From an uncultured Helicobacter sp. (GTDB lineage Bacteria; Campylobacterota; Campylobacteria; Campylobacterales; Helicobacteraceae), in the NCBI RefSeq assembly GCF_937906905.1, contig NZ_CALERY010000021.1, positions 29,619 through 93,618 on the forward strand: a DNA stretch of 64,000 nt. Reading direction: 5' to 3'. The position numbers and the translations under genes were made by a program. This document shows, piece by piece, positions 42,433 through 51,434 of the stretch (positions are counted from its first letter, which is position 1; the number at the start of each line of letters is the position of its first letter). Under the pieces are notes generated by a model. The model saw only the letters and a list, made by a program, of their open reading frames with translations. It was not told the DNA's origin and searched no databases.

Positions 42433-43149
42433 CTAGCTTTGTTCTAGCCCATAGTTTATGGGAATCTTCAGTCGCACCCGTTTGCTTGGGACTGGGAAAA
42501 GCTTATGTGCATCTTTTATGGTCTGGATAGCTTGCTTATTAAGCAGGTTGCCAGTGTTTGATCGCACTATGTGTATGTCTTCAATACTGCCATCGACATC
42601 GAGAATAAATTCTACTTCTACTCTGCCTTGCATACCGCGGATTCTCGCGAGTTGGGGGTAGTCGTGCTTTTTGGCAATGGCGGCTTCGACCTTGCGATAA
42701 AACTCATCATCAATCCCCTCATTATGCGCCAAAAGCTCTTGTGTGGAGCCTTCGGAAGTTTGGTTTGATGGGCTTTCTTGCTCGTTTTGAGTCTCTTGAG
42801 TGGGGGTTTGGGGCTGATTTTTAGCCAGCTCTTGAGAGCGCTCCTGCTCCGGAGTTTCTTCTAAAATCTCTTGGGTGGGGATTTTGTGCTTGGTTTTGTG
42901 CTTTTTCTTGCGTGCTTTGGTGGGTTTTGGGGTGGATTTAGCGGGTTTGGAGTAGGCTTTTTGTGGTGCGTTTGTGTTAAAGCTTGCTAGGCTCATGGTG
43001 ATAGGGGCATTACCCTGCTGAGCGACCTGCTCACTTTTAAGCACCCCTACTAGCCAGATAAGCGCGAGCGCATGCACTATAAGCGCGACGCAAAACCCCA
43101 AAAATGTCGGGCTCTCAATTTGTCTGCGCAGCGATTGAGAAATTCTCAT
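42433..43149 (-). CDS. tonB: Energy transducer TonB
   Basis: One N-terminal membrane helix (about residues 18-37) precedes a Lys/Pro/Thr-rich periplasmic linker and a TonB C-terminal domain with R-I-R-G-M-Q-G-R-V-E-V-E-F and I-P-I-N-Y-G-L at the end. ATG 43149 gives the M-R-I-S start known from relatives, overlapping the exbD end. With ExbB-ExbD it powers outer-membrane receptors for iron, nickel or B12. Confidence 0.92.
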   Translation of the reverse strand: MRISQSLRRQIESPTFLGFCVALIVHALALIWLVGVLKSEQVAQQGNAPITMSLASFNTNAPQKAYSKPAKSTPKPTKARKKKHKTKHKIPTQEILEETPEQERSQELAKNQPQTPTQETQNEQESPSNQTSEGSTQELLAHNEGIDDEFYRKVEAAIAKKHDYPQLARIRGMQGRVEVEFILDVDGSIEDIHIVRSNTGNLLNKQAIQTIKDAHKLFPVPSKRVRLKIPINYGLEQS

Positions 43150-43495
43150 GCCCTTTGTCCTTGATAATGCTAATGACTTGCACAAAGCTTTCAAACTTCG
43201 CGTCCTTATCGCTTTTGAGCTCGATCATAGTTTCATTGTTGATAGTATTGATACGCTCGCGTAGGCTGTTTTGATCCTGTGGCTCATCGTCGATATAGAT
43301 AAGGTTCTCCGCGCTAATGACAATATGCACGACTTTGTCATCGAGTTTTTTATCGATATTGTCCGCTTGGGGGAGGTTTATGGGGATTTTACCCTGGGCA
43401 ATGAATGTCGAGACGCTTAGCACGATAGCTAGCAATACGAGCATAACATCGATAAACGGGACGATATTTAATCCCTCTGCGCGTTTTGGTTTCAT
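43115..43495 (-). CDS. exbD: Biopolymer transport protein ExbD
   Basis: The membrane helix carries the essential Asp (V-P-F-I-D-V-M-L-V-L-L-A-I-V, about residues 11-24), followed by a periplasmic domain. The length of 126 is normal. Its start overlaps exbB by four bases, and its end overlaps tonB, so all three genes are translationally coupled. Confidence 0.93.
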   Translation of the reverse strand: MKPKRAEGLNIVPFIDVMLVLLAIVLSVSTFIAQGKIPINLPQADNIDKKLDDKVVHIVISAENLIYIDDEPQDQNSLRERINTINNETMIELKSDKDAKFESFVQVISIIKDKGHENFSIAAQTN

Positions 43496-43920
43496 TTGTC
43501 GCTCTTTTGGGTTTTGTAGCGATTGGCAAGGACTTCGGATCGGCGCAGGAGGATATTATAGATCATGAGCGTGGGGATCGCCACACATAGCCCAAGTGCA
43601 GTGGCTTTGAGCGCGAGAGAGAGACCTACCATGATGGTTTTTGCGTCCATGCCTCCACTCATTCCCATGTCATAAAATGTAATCATAATCCCGCATACCG
43701 TGCCAAGTAGCCCGATATAAGGGGCATTTGAGTAGATAATATAAAGGGCAGTGAGATTTTTGCCTAACGATTCTTCAAGTGCATCGAGCGTAGGGAAGAC
43801 GCTTACATCTACGCGTGCATAGAAAATCAAGCGCTCAACGCTAAGCCACAATGCCACAAAACTCATCATTCCAAGAATGGCAAACACAATAAAATCTAAA
43901 TGTTCGCGTAGAAAATCCAT
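43492..43920 (-). CDS. exbB: Biopolymer transport protein ExbB
   Basis: Three hydrophobic segments and the core N-A-P-Y-I-G-L-L-G-T-V-C-G-I identify ExbB. At 142 residues it is the short form known from Helicobacter. It starts the exbB-exbD-tonB operon; the divergent nhaA gene begins about 240 bases away. Confidence 0.92.
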   Translation of the reverse strand: MDFLREHLDFIVFAILGMMSFVALWLSVERLIFYARVDVSVFPTLDALEESLGKNLTALYIIYSNAPYIGLLGTVCGIMITFYDMGMSGGMDAKTIMVGLSLALKATALGLCVAIPTLMIYNILLRRSEVLANRYKTQKSDK

Positions 43921-44115
43921 AGCTACTCTCCCAGGTGATTTGTAGATCTTGATTCTTAGGCTTAAACATGGAGGATTAAAATCTAAGAATCATTTTTATT
44001 TTATGTGCGCATGGTATTACTTATTTGATAAATTTACCATTAAGCGCCACTCTGCCACCACACAAGACCCCAATTCTATATTGCTTAGAGTCTTGCAAGA
44101 CTCTAAGGGCTTTAG

Positions 44116-44121
44116 TATAAT
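44116..44121 (+). promoter_or_regulatory. Putative -10 box of nhaA
   Basis: TTTAGTATAAT lies 38 bases before ATG 44159, supporting that ATG over the far-upstream open-frame start. Confidence 0.55.
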
Positions 44122-44158
44122 GGCGCAATTTATTTGGCACAAGAGGATTTTGAGATTC

Positions 44159-45607
44159 ATGCCGCAGCCCACAAACACCTATATCAAAAACCGCCTAAAA
44201 CGAGATCTAAACGCTTTTATCAATCATGAGTCATTTAGTGGGATTTTGCTGTTTTTTTGCGTGATATTTGCCATGCTTGTGGCAAATTCCAAATTCTCGC
44301 CGCTGTATTTTGCACTAAAAGAGCTTGAGCTTGGCGCATTTTTGGGTCCTTATTCTACGGGAATGAGTGTAGAGCATTTTGTCAATGATGTAGCGATGAG
44401 CTTGTTTTTCTTAATGATGGGGCTAGAGATGAAGCGTGAGATTCTCTATGGCGAGCTTGCTGGGTTTAAGAAAATTATTTTCCCCATGCTTGCTGCTATT
44501 GGTGGGATTATCGTGCCTATTGGGATTTATCTCTATTTCAACCAGGGCACACCTAGTGCCAATGGCTTTGGCGTGGCGATGAGCACGGATACAGCATTTG
44601 CGCTAGGTGCGATTCTTTTTCTTGGTAAGCGTGTGCCCCTAAGCTGCAAAATATTTCTCGTAACGCTTGCGGTGGTAGATGATTTGGGCGCGATTTTGGT
44701 CATCGTGCTGTTTTATACCACTAAGCTCCATATTGGTTGGCTGGCATGTGCTGGGCTGGTATTAGCTATGCTAATCTATATCAATCACAAAGACACCTAT
44801 AAGCTCTCGAGTTTTCTGGCTCTTGGTGTGCTGCTGTGGATTATGGTGTTTAATAGCGGAGTGCATGCCACGATTGCGGCGGTGATTTTGGCATTTTGTA
44901 TCCCAGGGCGCTCTAATGTTTCTGATAATTGTTTGCTTAATCTCAAGCGCGAGCTAGAATCTATCCGCACCTACACGCAGCATGGCAATGATTTTTTCGA
45001 GACAAATATCCAGCAAGCGAGATTTAGCCTGCGTGCGATTATACAAAGCCTTAAAAACTTTTTCACAGATAGTGCAGTAAGCAATGCGGCGCACAAGAAA
45101 TTTAATATCGAGGAGCAGTCGCGGCGTGTGGAGATTTTGGATTCTATCTCACGCTACTCTTTGCAAGCCCAGAATCCACTTTTGCGTTTGCAAAGTGTCT
45201 TGCACCCGCTTTGCTCCTATTTCATCGTGCCGATATTTGCTTTCATTAACGCGGGCGTGGCGGTGGATTCTGGGGTGGATTTTGATGTAGATGGGATTTT
45301 TACTGGCACGGTGATAGGGCTTGTGATAGGCAAGCCACTTGGGATTTTTGTGTTTGCTTATCTTGGTGTGAAACTTGGGCTTGCGACAAAGCCCGCGAGC
45401 CTAAGTTTCTTGCAAGTATTTGCCGTGGGTATTCTGGCTGGGATTGGATTTACGATGTCGATCTTTGTGGCAAATCTGGCATACATTGATATGGAGAATG
45501 CTAAGAAAGCGGTGATGATTTCAAAGCTAGCTATTCTCTATGCTTCATCGCTCGCACTTTTGCTAGGGATTGCTATGCTCTGGGTCAGCACTAGAGCTAA
45601 GAGTTAG
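44159..45607 (+). CDS. nhaA: Na+/H+ antiporter NhaA
   Basis: NhaA expels sodium in exchange for protons. The adjacent Asp pair is present in L-A-V-V-D-D-L-G-A-I-L-V-I, with M-S-T-D-T-A-F-A-L-G and G-F-T-M-S-I-F. A large hydrophilic insertion of about 90 residues (about 260-350, rich in Arg, Gln and Ser) sits between helices; the H. pylori protein has a shorter insertion at this place. The start 44159 follows from the promoter position. The ribosome site is weak (AGAGGA 12 bases upstream). Confidence 0.93.
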   Translation: MPQPTNTYIKNRLKRDLNAFINHESFSGILLFFCVIFAMLVANSKFSPLYFALKELELGAFLGPYSTGMSVEHFVNDVAMSLFFLMMGLEMKREILYGELAGFKKIIFPMLAAIGGIIVPIGIYLYFNQGTPSANGFGVAMSTDTAFALGAILFLGKRVPLSCKIFLVTLAVVDDLGAILVIVLFYTTKLHIGWLACAGLVLAMLIYINHKDTYKLSSFLALGVLLWIMVFNSGVHATIAAVILAFCIPGRSNVSDNCLLNLKRELESIRTYTQHGNDFFETNIQQARFSLRAIIQSLKNFFTDSAVSNAAHKKFNIEEQSRRVEILDSISRYSLQAQNPLLRLQSVLHPLCSYFIVPIFAFINAGVAVDSGVDFDVDGIFTGTVIGLVIGKPLGIFVFAYLGVKLGLATKPASLSFLQVFAVGILAGIGFTMSIFVANLAYIDMENAKKAVMISKLAILYASSLALLLGIAMLWVSTRAKS

Positions 45608-45644
45608 ATTCTGCTTGGTATGAATTCTGGGCTAGTAGAATCTA
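45605..45644 (+). terminator. Inverted repeat after nhaA
   Basis: TAGATTCT (45605-45612, overlapping the nhaA stop) pairs with AGAATCTA (45637-45644) over a 24-base loop. It is a weak terminator candidate of the same word-built type as those after motB and feoB. Confidence 0.35.
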
Positions 45645-46033
45645 GGCTAAGTGTTATTTTATCCGCAATATAGGGAAGCTCCAAAATAATACGCTAGATT
45701 TTCAAAAAACAACCTTTGCTACGATATTTTTATAATCGCTTTTGCACGATTTATCTTGCATGCTTGTCATTGATATTGCAGCCATAGGCAGTATGGAGTT
45801 GCGATATAGTCAAAAGATAGGAGAGGTAGTCAAATATAAAAAAGCTGCAAAAATGGAGATTGATATAGGCAGAGAGCGGGCAGGATACTGGGTGTAGATT
45901 TAGCTAGATTTCGCACATATGCTAGATTCTGGATACTTTGGATTCTGGGAGATATAAGCCCTCCCACTAGAATCCAGCTCAACCTGCATTGCGTCCTATA
46001 TCTAAGCAAAAATCTACTTGCCCACCACAAAAT
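45608..46033. other. Intergenic region between nhaA and the solute-binding gene (426 bases)
   Basis: No conserved gene was recognised. It contains the inverted repeat above, a TATAAT at 45731-45736 with AT-rich flanks, and a 45-codon plus-strand frame at 45760-45897 without a ribosome site. The 3' side has several copies of the GATTCT/AGAATC word. Confidence 0.5.
45760..45897 (+). CDS. Possible 45-residue protein
   Basis: ATG 45760 follows TATAAT 45731-45736 by 23 bases, so a transcript could carry it with a very short leader. The protein (M-L-V-I-D-I-A-A-I-G start, Lys/Glu-rich middle) matches nothing I know, and no ribosome site is seen. It could be a chance frame. Confidence 0.15.
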   Translation: MLVIDIAAIGSMELRYSQKIGEVVKYKKAAKMEIDIGRERAGYWV

Positions 46034-46861
46034 CTATTTAAATACCACTTCGCTCGCCTGCACATCATCGCCATAGACTGGCTGGAGAGTCTGCGCATAG
46101 GCTTCTAGGAGAAAGCCTTCTTTTTGGAGTTTGGTGATTTCGTCATTTAGCCACTCAAGCAGCTCGGCATTACCCTTTTTAACCGCTGGGGCGATGACAT
46201 CTGCACTCCCTAGCTCTCTAATGCCGACTTTAAATCCTGGATTCTCCTTTGCCCAAGCAAAGAGCAGGGTATTATCGTGCGCTAGCGCATCGCCCCTGCC
46301 ATCTTGCAGGGCTGCGAAAGTCTCGGTATTTTGCTCAAACTTTAGCAGCTTAATTTCTGGGTGATTTTTGCTAAAGTAAAAATCTGCAGTCGTGCCTTTA
46401 TTGACAATGAGTGTTTTGTCTTTGAGTTGTTCTATATCGGTAATTGCGCCATCTTTGCTAACAACTCCCAGCGAAACTTTCATATATGGATTGGCAAAAT
46501 CCACTTGCTGTGCGCGCTCATCGGTGCGCGTGAAGTTTGCCATCATAATATCCACTTTATTGGATTTTAAAAATTCAATGCGATTTGCTGCTTCTACAAG
46601 CACAAAGCGCACTTTCTCTTCACTGCCAAGCAAGTCTTTGGCAATTTGCTTGGCGATATACACATCAAAGCCGGCATTCTGCCCCTTTGCATCAATATAG
46701 CCAAAGGGCGGCTTATCGCCAAAGACACCAATAGTAACACTGCCCTTTTGCTTAATGGATTCTAGGGCATTTGTGCTTGATTGCTCATCGCCACAGCCAC
46801 CTAGCAAAACCGCTGCCAACACAAGCCAAAAGCCACATACTACACGCAATGTATTTTTCAT
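46034..46861 (-). CDS. Amino-acid ABC transporter substrate-binding lipoprotein (CjaA-like)
   Basis: The signal peptide ends V-L-L-G-G-C (lipobox). The family-3 solute-binding fold is seen in G-V-F-G-D-K-P-P-F-G-Y-I-D, G-F-D-V-Y-I-A-K, then R-I-E-F-L-K-S-N-K-V-D and F-T-R-T-D-E-R. It resembles CjaA of Campylobacter, which binds cysteine; glutamate or another polar amino acid is also possible. No permease or ATPase gene is adjacent. Length is 275. Confidence 0.85.
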   Translation of the reverse strand: MKNTLRVVCGFWLVLAAVLLGGCGDEQSSTNALESIKQKGSVTIGVFGDKPPFGYIDAKGQNAGFDVYIAKQIAKDLLGSEEKVRFVLVEAANRIEFLKSNKVDIMMANFTRTDERAQQVDFANPYMKVSLGVVSKDGAITDIEQLKDKTLIVNKGTTADFYFSKNHPEIKLLKFEQNTETFAALQDGRGDALAHDNTLLFAWAKENPGFKVGIRELGSADVIAPAVKKGNAELLEWLNDEITKLQKEGFLLEAYAQTLQPVYGDDVQASEVVFK

Positions 46862-46916
46862 CTACAATCCTTTCAAAAAAGTTGCATTACCATAGCACAA
46901 TACGCATAAAATCCAC

Positions 46917-47876
46917 TTATGATCCTACGACAATTTTATTTGCCTCTTCCATTCGCTGCAAATGCTCCCATCGCTCATCGACTTCTTTTTGGAATTTTTC
47001 GATGATATGGGCATTTTCTGGTTTGAAAAGGTGCTTAAACCGCCCTTGTGCGCCTAGATAATCCCTCACAGGGATAATATTTTTAGGACGATAGGTGATA
47101 TGCACTTCTTTGCCATTGATGATTTCAAACAGCGGGAACGCCAGAGAATCCACTGCAAGATCAGAGACATCAATCGTCTTATTAGACTCAAACCGCCACT
47201 CTGTGGTGCAAGCACTCATTGCGTTGATGAAAGTTGGTCCTTCTGTGTCGATTGCTTGCTTGATCTTTTTATTCATATCTTTCCATTTGTTGGGCGCGAC
47301 TTGCGCTACATATGGGCTGCCGTGCGCTGCCATTACAAAAAGCATATCCTTTTTGCGCTCCTTTTTTCCATAGCTAGCACTTCCAGCAGGTGTGGTAGAA
47401 GTGCTAGAGCCAATGGGCGTGGAGCTTGACCGCTGCCCGCCTGTGTTGGCATAGACTTCATTATCAAGGCAGATATAAGTCATATCGTGCCCTCTCTCAA
47501 AGCAGCCGCTAATAAACTGGAATCCAATATCATAAGTGCTGCCATCACCGCCAAAGGCGACAAACTTAGGCTTCTCGCCTTTATATCGTCCCTTTTTCGC
47601 TAGGGCGCGATACATCGTCTCTGCTCCAGCTGCCGCAGTCGAGCCATTTTCAAAGCCAATGTGAATCCAAGGCACATCCCAAGAAGTGTGTGGATATACC
47701 GCCGTAGAGACTTCAAGGCAGCCTGTGGAATTGCCAATGACAATAGGACCTTCCACGGCATTTAGCACCTCTCTAATGATAATCCCGTGCGCACAGCCCG
47801 GGCATAAAATATGCGAGCCTTCAAACTTCTCCGCCGCTTTGGAAAATTGCTTTAAGTTTTTTACTTCTCTTACCAT
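46917..47876 (-). CDS. porB: Pyruvate:ferredoxin oxidoreductase beta subunit
   Basis: The thiamine-diphosphate subunit has H-I-L-C-P-G-C-A-H-G near the N-terminus, V-A-F-G-G-D-G-S-T-Y-D-I-G (TPP loop), N-E-V-Y-A-N-T-G-G-Q-R-S-S and the Cys needed for the iron-sulfur cluster. With PorA, PorD and PorG it oxidises pyruvate to acetyl-CoA, the main entry to the TCA cycle in Helicobacter. It is last in the porGDAB order. Confidence 0.94.
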   Translation of the reverse strand: MVREVKNLKQFSKAAEKFEGSHILCPGCAHGIIIREVLNAVEGPIVIGNSTGCLEVSTAVYPHTSWDVPWIHIGFENGSTAAAGAETMYRALAKKGRYKGEKPKFVAFGGDGSTYDIGFQFISGCFERGHDMTYICLDNEVYANTGGQRSSSTPIGSSTSTTPAGSASYGKKERKKDMLFVMAAHGSPYVAQVAPNKWKDMNKKIKQAIDTEGPTFINAMSACTTEWRFESNKTIDVSDLAVDSLAFPLFEIINGKEVHITYRPKNIIPVRDYLGAQGRFKHLFKPENAHIIEKFQKEVDERWEHLQRMEEANKIVVGS

Positions 47877-47897
47877 AACTTCTCCTTACAATTTTTC

Positions 47898-49121
47898 TTA
47901 ATAAAAGCTCATTCTTGGACCGCGCAAGCCGATGAACTGCTGTGTGGGGTGCGTGAGCTTGCCAGCCTTAGCATTTGCATCTAGCTCGCGGAATATCTCC
48001 ACTAAATCCACCTGCGTAATATCGCGCTCACCTAAACCATAGATATAGTTACTAAGCACAGGGTGTGCAGAATCTGGCACCTGATACAACGCCGCTCCAA
48101 CTTCATTAAACAACGCCCCCATAGCACCAGCAGGCAAGCTCTTATCCATAATGCCAACCGCCTTTGTGTGCTTTAGTGCTTCACCCACAAGCGCGTAGGG
48201 GAATGGGCGGAATACTTTCACGCTCACAACCCCTGCTTTAATGCCATTTTTGCGCGCTGTTTTTGCCGCTACGCGGGCAGATTCTGCTGTGGTCCCAAGT
48301 GCGAAAATAGCCACTTCTGCATCGTCCATATCATAGGTTTCTACAACCTTATGCTCTCTATTTGTGAGTGCTTTAAACGCGCTAAATGCTTCTTCTATGA
48401 CAGCTTGCGAGCGCATAAGTGCATTGTGCAGCTGCGCTTTATGCTCATAGTGCCACTCTTCTTCTGCCTGCGCACCATAGGTAGCTGGGTGCTCGAAGTT
48501 AAATAGGGAGTTTTTCTCCTTATACTCGCCGATAAAGGCATAAGCTTGCTCATCGCTTAAGGGGCGGACATTTTGGGCTGTGTGGGAGCATAGGAAGCCA
48601 TCTTGATTAACAATCACAGGAATGCGCACACGCATATCTTCAGCGATTTTAAAAGCTAGGAGATTAAGGTCATAGGCATCTTGGGGGTTCATCGCGCACA
48701 GATTGATCCAGCCTGCATCGCGCCCTAGATACATATCTGAATGATCGCCGTGGATATTAAGCGGTGAAGCAAGCGCGCGATTGACAAGATTTAGCACAAT
48801 TGGCAAGCGCATACCAGAAGCTTGATAAAGCACTTCTACCATAAGTGCAAATCCTTGCGAGCTTGTCGCTGTCGCCACGCGACCACCAGCTGCTGCTGCA
48901 CCCACGCAAGCACTCATTGCTGCGTGCTCAGACTCTACAAGCAAAAACTCTCCATCAATGTAGCCATTGCTCACAAATGTCCCATAGTTTTGCACGATAG
49001 GCGTTGAGGGCGTGATGGGATAGGCTGCGACTACATCGATTTGGGCTTGGCGCATCGCTTGGCACGCCGCCATATTGCCATCCCATACAACTATTTTGTC
49101 AAGTTCCATAACTTTTGGCAT
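47898..49121 (-). CDS. porA: Pyruvate:ferredoxin oxidoreductase alpha subunit
   Basis: A-A-Y-P-I-T-P-S-T-P-I-V near the N-terminus, V-E-S-E-H-A-A-M and T-S-S-Q-G-F-A-L-M are typical of the alpha subunit, which helps to bind thiamine diphosphate and CoA. AGGAG six bases before ATG 49121 supports the start; a second ATG is four codons inside. Length is 407. It follows porD by three bases. Confidence 0.94.
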   Translation of the reverse strand: MPKVMELDKIVVWDGNMAACQAMRQAQIDVVAAYPITPSTPIVQNYGTFVSNGYIDGEFLLVESEHAAMSACVGAAAAGGRVATATSSQGFALMVEVLYQASGMRLPIVLNLVNRALASPLNIHGDHSDMYLGRDAGWINLCAMNPQDAYDLNLLAFKIAEDMRVRIPVIVNQDGFLCSHTAQNVRPLSDEQAYAFIGEYKEKNSLFNFEHPATYGAQAEEEWHYEHKAQLHNALMRSQAVIEEAFSAFKALTNREHKVVETYDMDDAEVAIFALGTTAESARVAAKTARKNGIKAGVVSVKVFRPFPYALVGEALKHTKAVGIMDKSLPAGAMGALFNEVGAALYQVPDSAHPVLSNYIYGLGERDITQVDLVEIFRELDANAKAGKLTHPTQQFIGLRGPRMSFY

Positions 49122-49124
49122 AGC

Positions 49125-49523
49125 TTACTCCTCTCTCTTTTTCTTTTCTTCTTTGGCGGGCCACTTGCTAAGGGCTACTTCATTTGCCTCGTGGTTATTA
49201 AACATTAGCAGGGATTTGGGATTGGTCGGGCAGACATCTACGCACACGCCGCAACCCTTGCAGTGCATATAATCCACGCCCTTTAGCTTCTCATCACGCA
49301 CCAAAATCGCTGCATCAGGGCAATACATCCAGCAGTTAAAGCAGTTGATACAAATCTCGCTATTATGCACAGGCTTATCAATGCGCCAATGCGCCACACT
49401 CGTGCCATAAGAGCTTTCTTTGGTATAGCTGCGCTCATTATTATGCTGGCGCAAAGTCTCTACCCCATCTTTTTCAAAGGGAAACAACACCGAGCCAATT
49501 TCTAACTCTGTCCAATCTTTCAT
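49125..49523 (-). CDS. porD: Pyruvate:ferredoxin oxidoreductase delta subunit
   Basis: Two ferredoxin-type [4Fe-4S] motifs are present: C-I-N-C-F-N-C-W-M-Y-C-P and C-K-G-C-G-V-C-V-D-V-C-P. The protein passes electrons from the active site. Two adjacent ATG codons (49526 and 49523) follow AAGGAG; the second has better spacing. The C-terminus is Lys/Glu-rich. Confidence 0.94.
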   Translation of the reverse strand: MKDWTELEIGSVLFPFEKDGVETLRQHNNERSYTKESSYGTSVAHWRIDKPVHNSEICINCFNCWMYCPDAAILVRDEKLKGVDYMHCKGCGVCVDVCPTNPKSLLMFNNHEANEVALSKWPAKEEKKKREE

Positions 49524-49539
49524 CATTTACTCCTTGTGG

Positions 49540-50100
49540 TTATTTCACACTATCATACGCGCGTTGTATAGCTTCCATATTGGCATCAATCACTGCTTGT
49601 GGCAGCTTCTTGCCAAGCACTTTTGTAAAAGCCTTTTTGAAATACTCAAGCTCTAAAATCCCAGATATTTTCACAAATGCACCAAGCATAGGGGCATTTG
49701 GGATTGGCTTGCCAATGGTATCAAGCGCGATTTGAATGCAATCAAGGGTATAAAGCGTCTTGCCTTGCAAATCAGGCTTTTTGGCAATTAGCTCCTCTTT
49801 TGATAAATGCGTGGTGATGATGTATTTGGTATCGGGCTTGTCATTGGCACAAATATCAGTGATAAACACAATCCCCGGGTCAATCACTAGCACATAATCT
49901 GGCTCCATAAACTTCTCGTGGTTTAAAATGGGCTCATCATCAATCCTATCATACGCGCTCATCGCCGCGCCGCGTTTAGCCGAGCCATAGAGCGCGAATG
50001 CCTGCACTTCTTTCCCTGTTGTTGCGATCACATCAGCAAGCCCTTTTGCGCCTGTTACCGCACCTTGACCCGCTCGTGAATGCCATCGTATCTCTAGCAT
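49540..50100 (-). CDS. porG: Pyruvate:ferredoxin oxidoreductase gamma subunit
   Basis: The 186-residue protein starts L-E-I-R-W-H-S-R-A-G-Q-G-A-V-T-G-A, the usual gamma-subunit opening, with Y-G-S-A-K-R-G-A near residue 40. It is the first gene of porGDAB. The four-subunit order with gamma first separates this enzyme from the 2-oxoglutarate (Oor) complex. AAGGAG precedes the ATG. Confidence 0.93.
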   Translation of the reverse strand: MLEIRWHSRAGQGAVTGAKGLADVIATTGKEVQAFALYGSAKRGAAMSAYDRIDDEPILNHEKFMEPDYVLVIDPGIVFITDICANDKPDTKYIITTHLSKEELIAKKPDLQGKTLYTLDCIQIALDTIGKPIPNAPMLGAFVKISGILELEYFKKAFTKVLGKKLPQAVIDANMEAIQRAYDSVK

Positions 50101-50411
50101 AGATTCTCCTTAATGAAGTTGATACCCTGACTCCTAACTTGCTCGCGCTGTTTTTGCAAATTATTACACGCACACAAACATCGTAGAAATGCAGGAAACG
50201 CCTGGGATTCTAGCATGGAAAATATTAAACCAAGATATAAGTAGGCAATTTCACACAAAAAGATAAAAAATTCTTGCCTAAATTGTATATAAAAGTAACA
50301 ATATATAGAATCTAGATTTTGTAATCCCTAGCTTTGAATGTATCGCCAAAGACATAACAAGGAGTGCAACAAGAGTTGGGGGTGGCGGCAGAGAGCTGGA
50401 ATCTAGGTGGC
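50101..50411. other. Intergenic region between porG and the HAD gene (311 bases)
   Basis: No gene was recognised. A minus-strand TAATAAT near 50160-50166 may be the -10 box of porG. The middle is AT-rich, with a palindromic TAGAATCTAGATT near 50307-50319 that could end the transcript of the HAD gene. Confidence 0.4.
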
Positions 50412-51434
50412 TTAGAGAGAGTGCCAATTGTCATCATATTCTTTGGCTTGCGCACGCAGGGCTTTGACTGCATCATAAACATTATCAAAGCTTGCATTCG
50501 CACTGGATTCTAGCCCCACGCCATAGCCGCTACGCACCCACACGCCGTTAATCTGCGCATTGTGTGCCGCCTCTAAATCATAGATCGTATCGCCAATCAT
50601 AAATACCTGCTCCTTTGGCGCAATGGGCAAAGAGCAAAGAGCTTTCAAAATCGGCTCTGCGCTAGGCTTTGGGTGCTGCACATCTTCGCTGCCAATCACC
50701 ACAGAGAAAAACTTCAAAATATCAAAATGTCGCAAGATATGCTTAGAATACTGCGCAGTCTTTGTCGTAACGACTCCAAGATGCGCAAAGCCGCTTGCCA
50801 TAATGAGTGATTCTATTACATTTGGTAACAATTTTGTTTTCTCTAAATAGATTTTACGATAGTTATTTTTGTAGAGGATAACCCTATTTTGCGCTTCTTT
50901 TGCCGAGAATCCCACCCGTATAAACATCTCGTTAAGCGGTAGCCCAATAAGCGATCGAACCTCATCTAAAGTGGGTGAAAAATCTACACCACACGCATGC
51001 GTGAAGCTATGATAAATTCCATCAATAGAGTCAAGCAGTGTCCCGTCTAAATCAAATAGTAGAATATATCGCTCGTGTTCAGCATGTGTCTGGGATACGA
51101 GGGATTTGCTACCAAAAAGCTTGAAAAACCTTCTACTTGTTTTATTGGCTTGTATAGGCACTGGAGCATCGTCTCTAGAATCCAGAATCCCATTGCACCT
51201 AGAATCATCGCGATCAGATTCTGGTTTGACTTCAAAGCCTCCGGGCTCTTCTCCCCAGGTATGTTTTCGCACCTTATTCTCATCTTTAAGCTCGATCTTA
51301 TCCCCCGATATTCCATTTGCCCCAGTGTTGGACTCTATGGGGTGTTCATCTTTAAGCTCGATTCGATCATTCCTTGGCGCACTATCTTGCGCACTAGCTT
51401 GAGTGCTAAGATTATTAGGTGTTTTATTAGCCAC
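50412..51434 (-). CDS. HAD-superfamily phosphatase (Gph-like) with long N-terminal extension
   Basis: The phosphatase core begins near residue 122 with L-F-D-L-D-G-T-L-L-D-S (nucleophile Asp), continues with V-V-T-T-K-T, K-P-S-A-E-P and G-D-T-I-Y-D-L-E-A-A. It resembles phosphoglycolate phosphatase. The first 120 residues are not part of the family: hydrophilic, Asp/Glu/Lys/Asn-rich, with I-E-L-K-D-E repeated at about residues 25 and 47. GTG 51434 follows AAGGAG and overlaps the MATE gene end by eight bases; an upstream ATG at 51494 lacks a site. The extension may be disordered. Confidence 0.83.
   Translation of the reverse strand: MANKTPNNLSTQASAQDSAPRNDRIELKDEHPIESNTGANGISGDKIELKDENKVRKHTWGEEPGGFEVKPESDRDDSRCNGILDSRDDAPVPIQANKTSRRFFKLFGSKSLVSQTHAEHERYILLFDLDGTLLDSIDGIYHSFTHACGVDFSPTLDEVRSLIGLPLNEMFIRVGFSAKEAQNRVILYKNNYRKIYLEKTKLLPNVIESLIMASGFAHLGVVTTKTAQYSKHILRHFDILKFFSVVIGSEDVQHPKPSAEPILKALCSLPIAPKEQVFMIGDTIYDLEAAHNAQINGVWVRSGYGVGLESSANASFDNVYDAVKALRAQAKEYDDNWHSL

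Noticed and set aside
42433..43149. Chance that the B12-box-like sequence belongs to a minus-strand leader
   Set aside because: On the minus strand it would follow tonB and have the box order reversed, so a minus-strand riboswitch for hemJ is unlikely.
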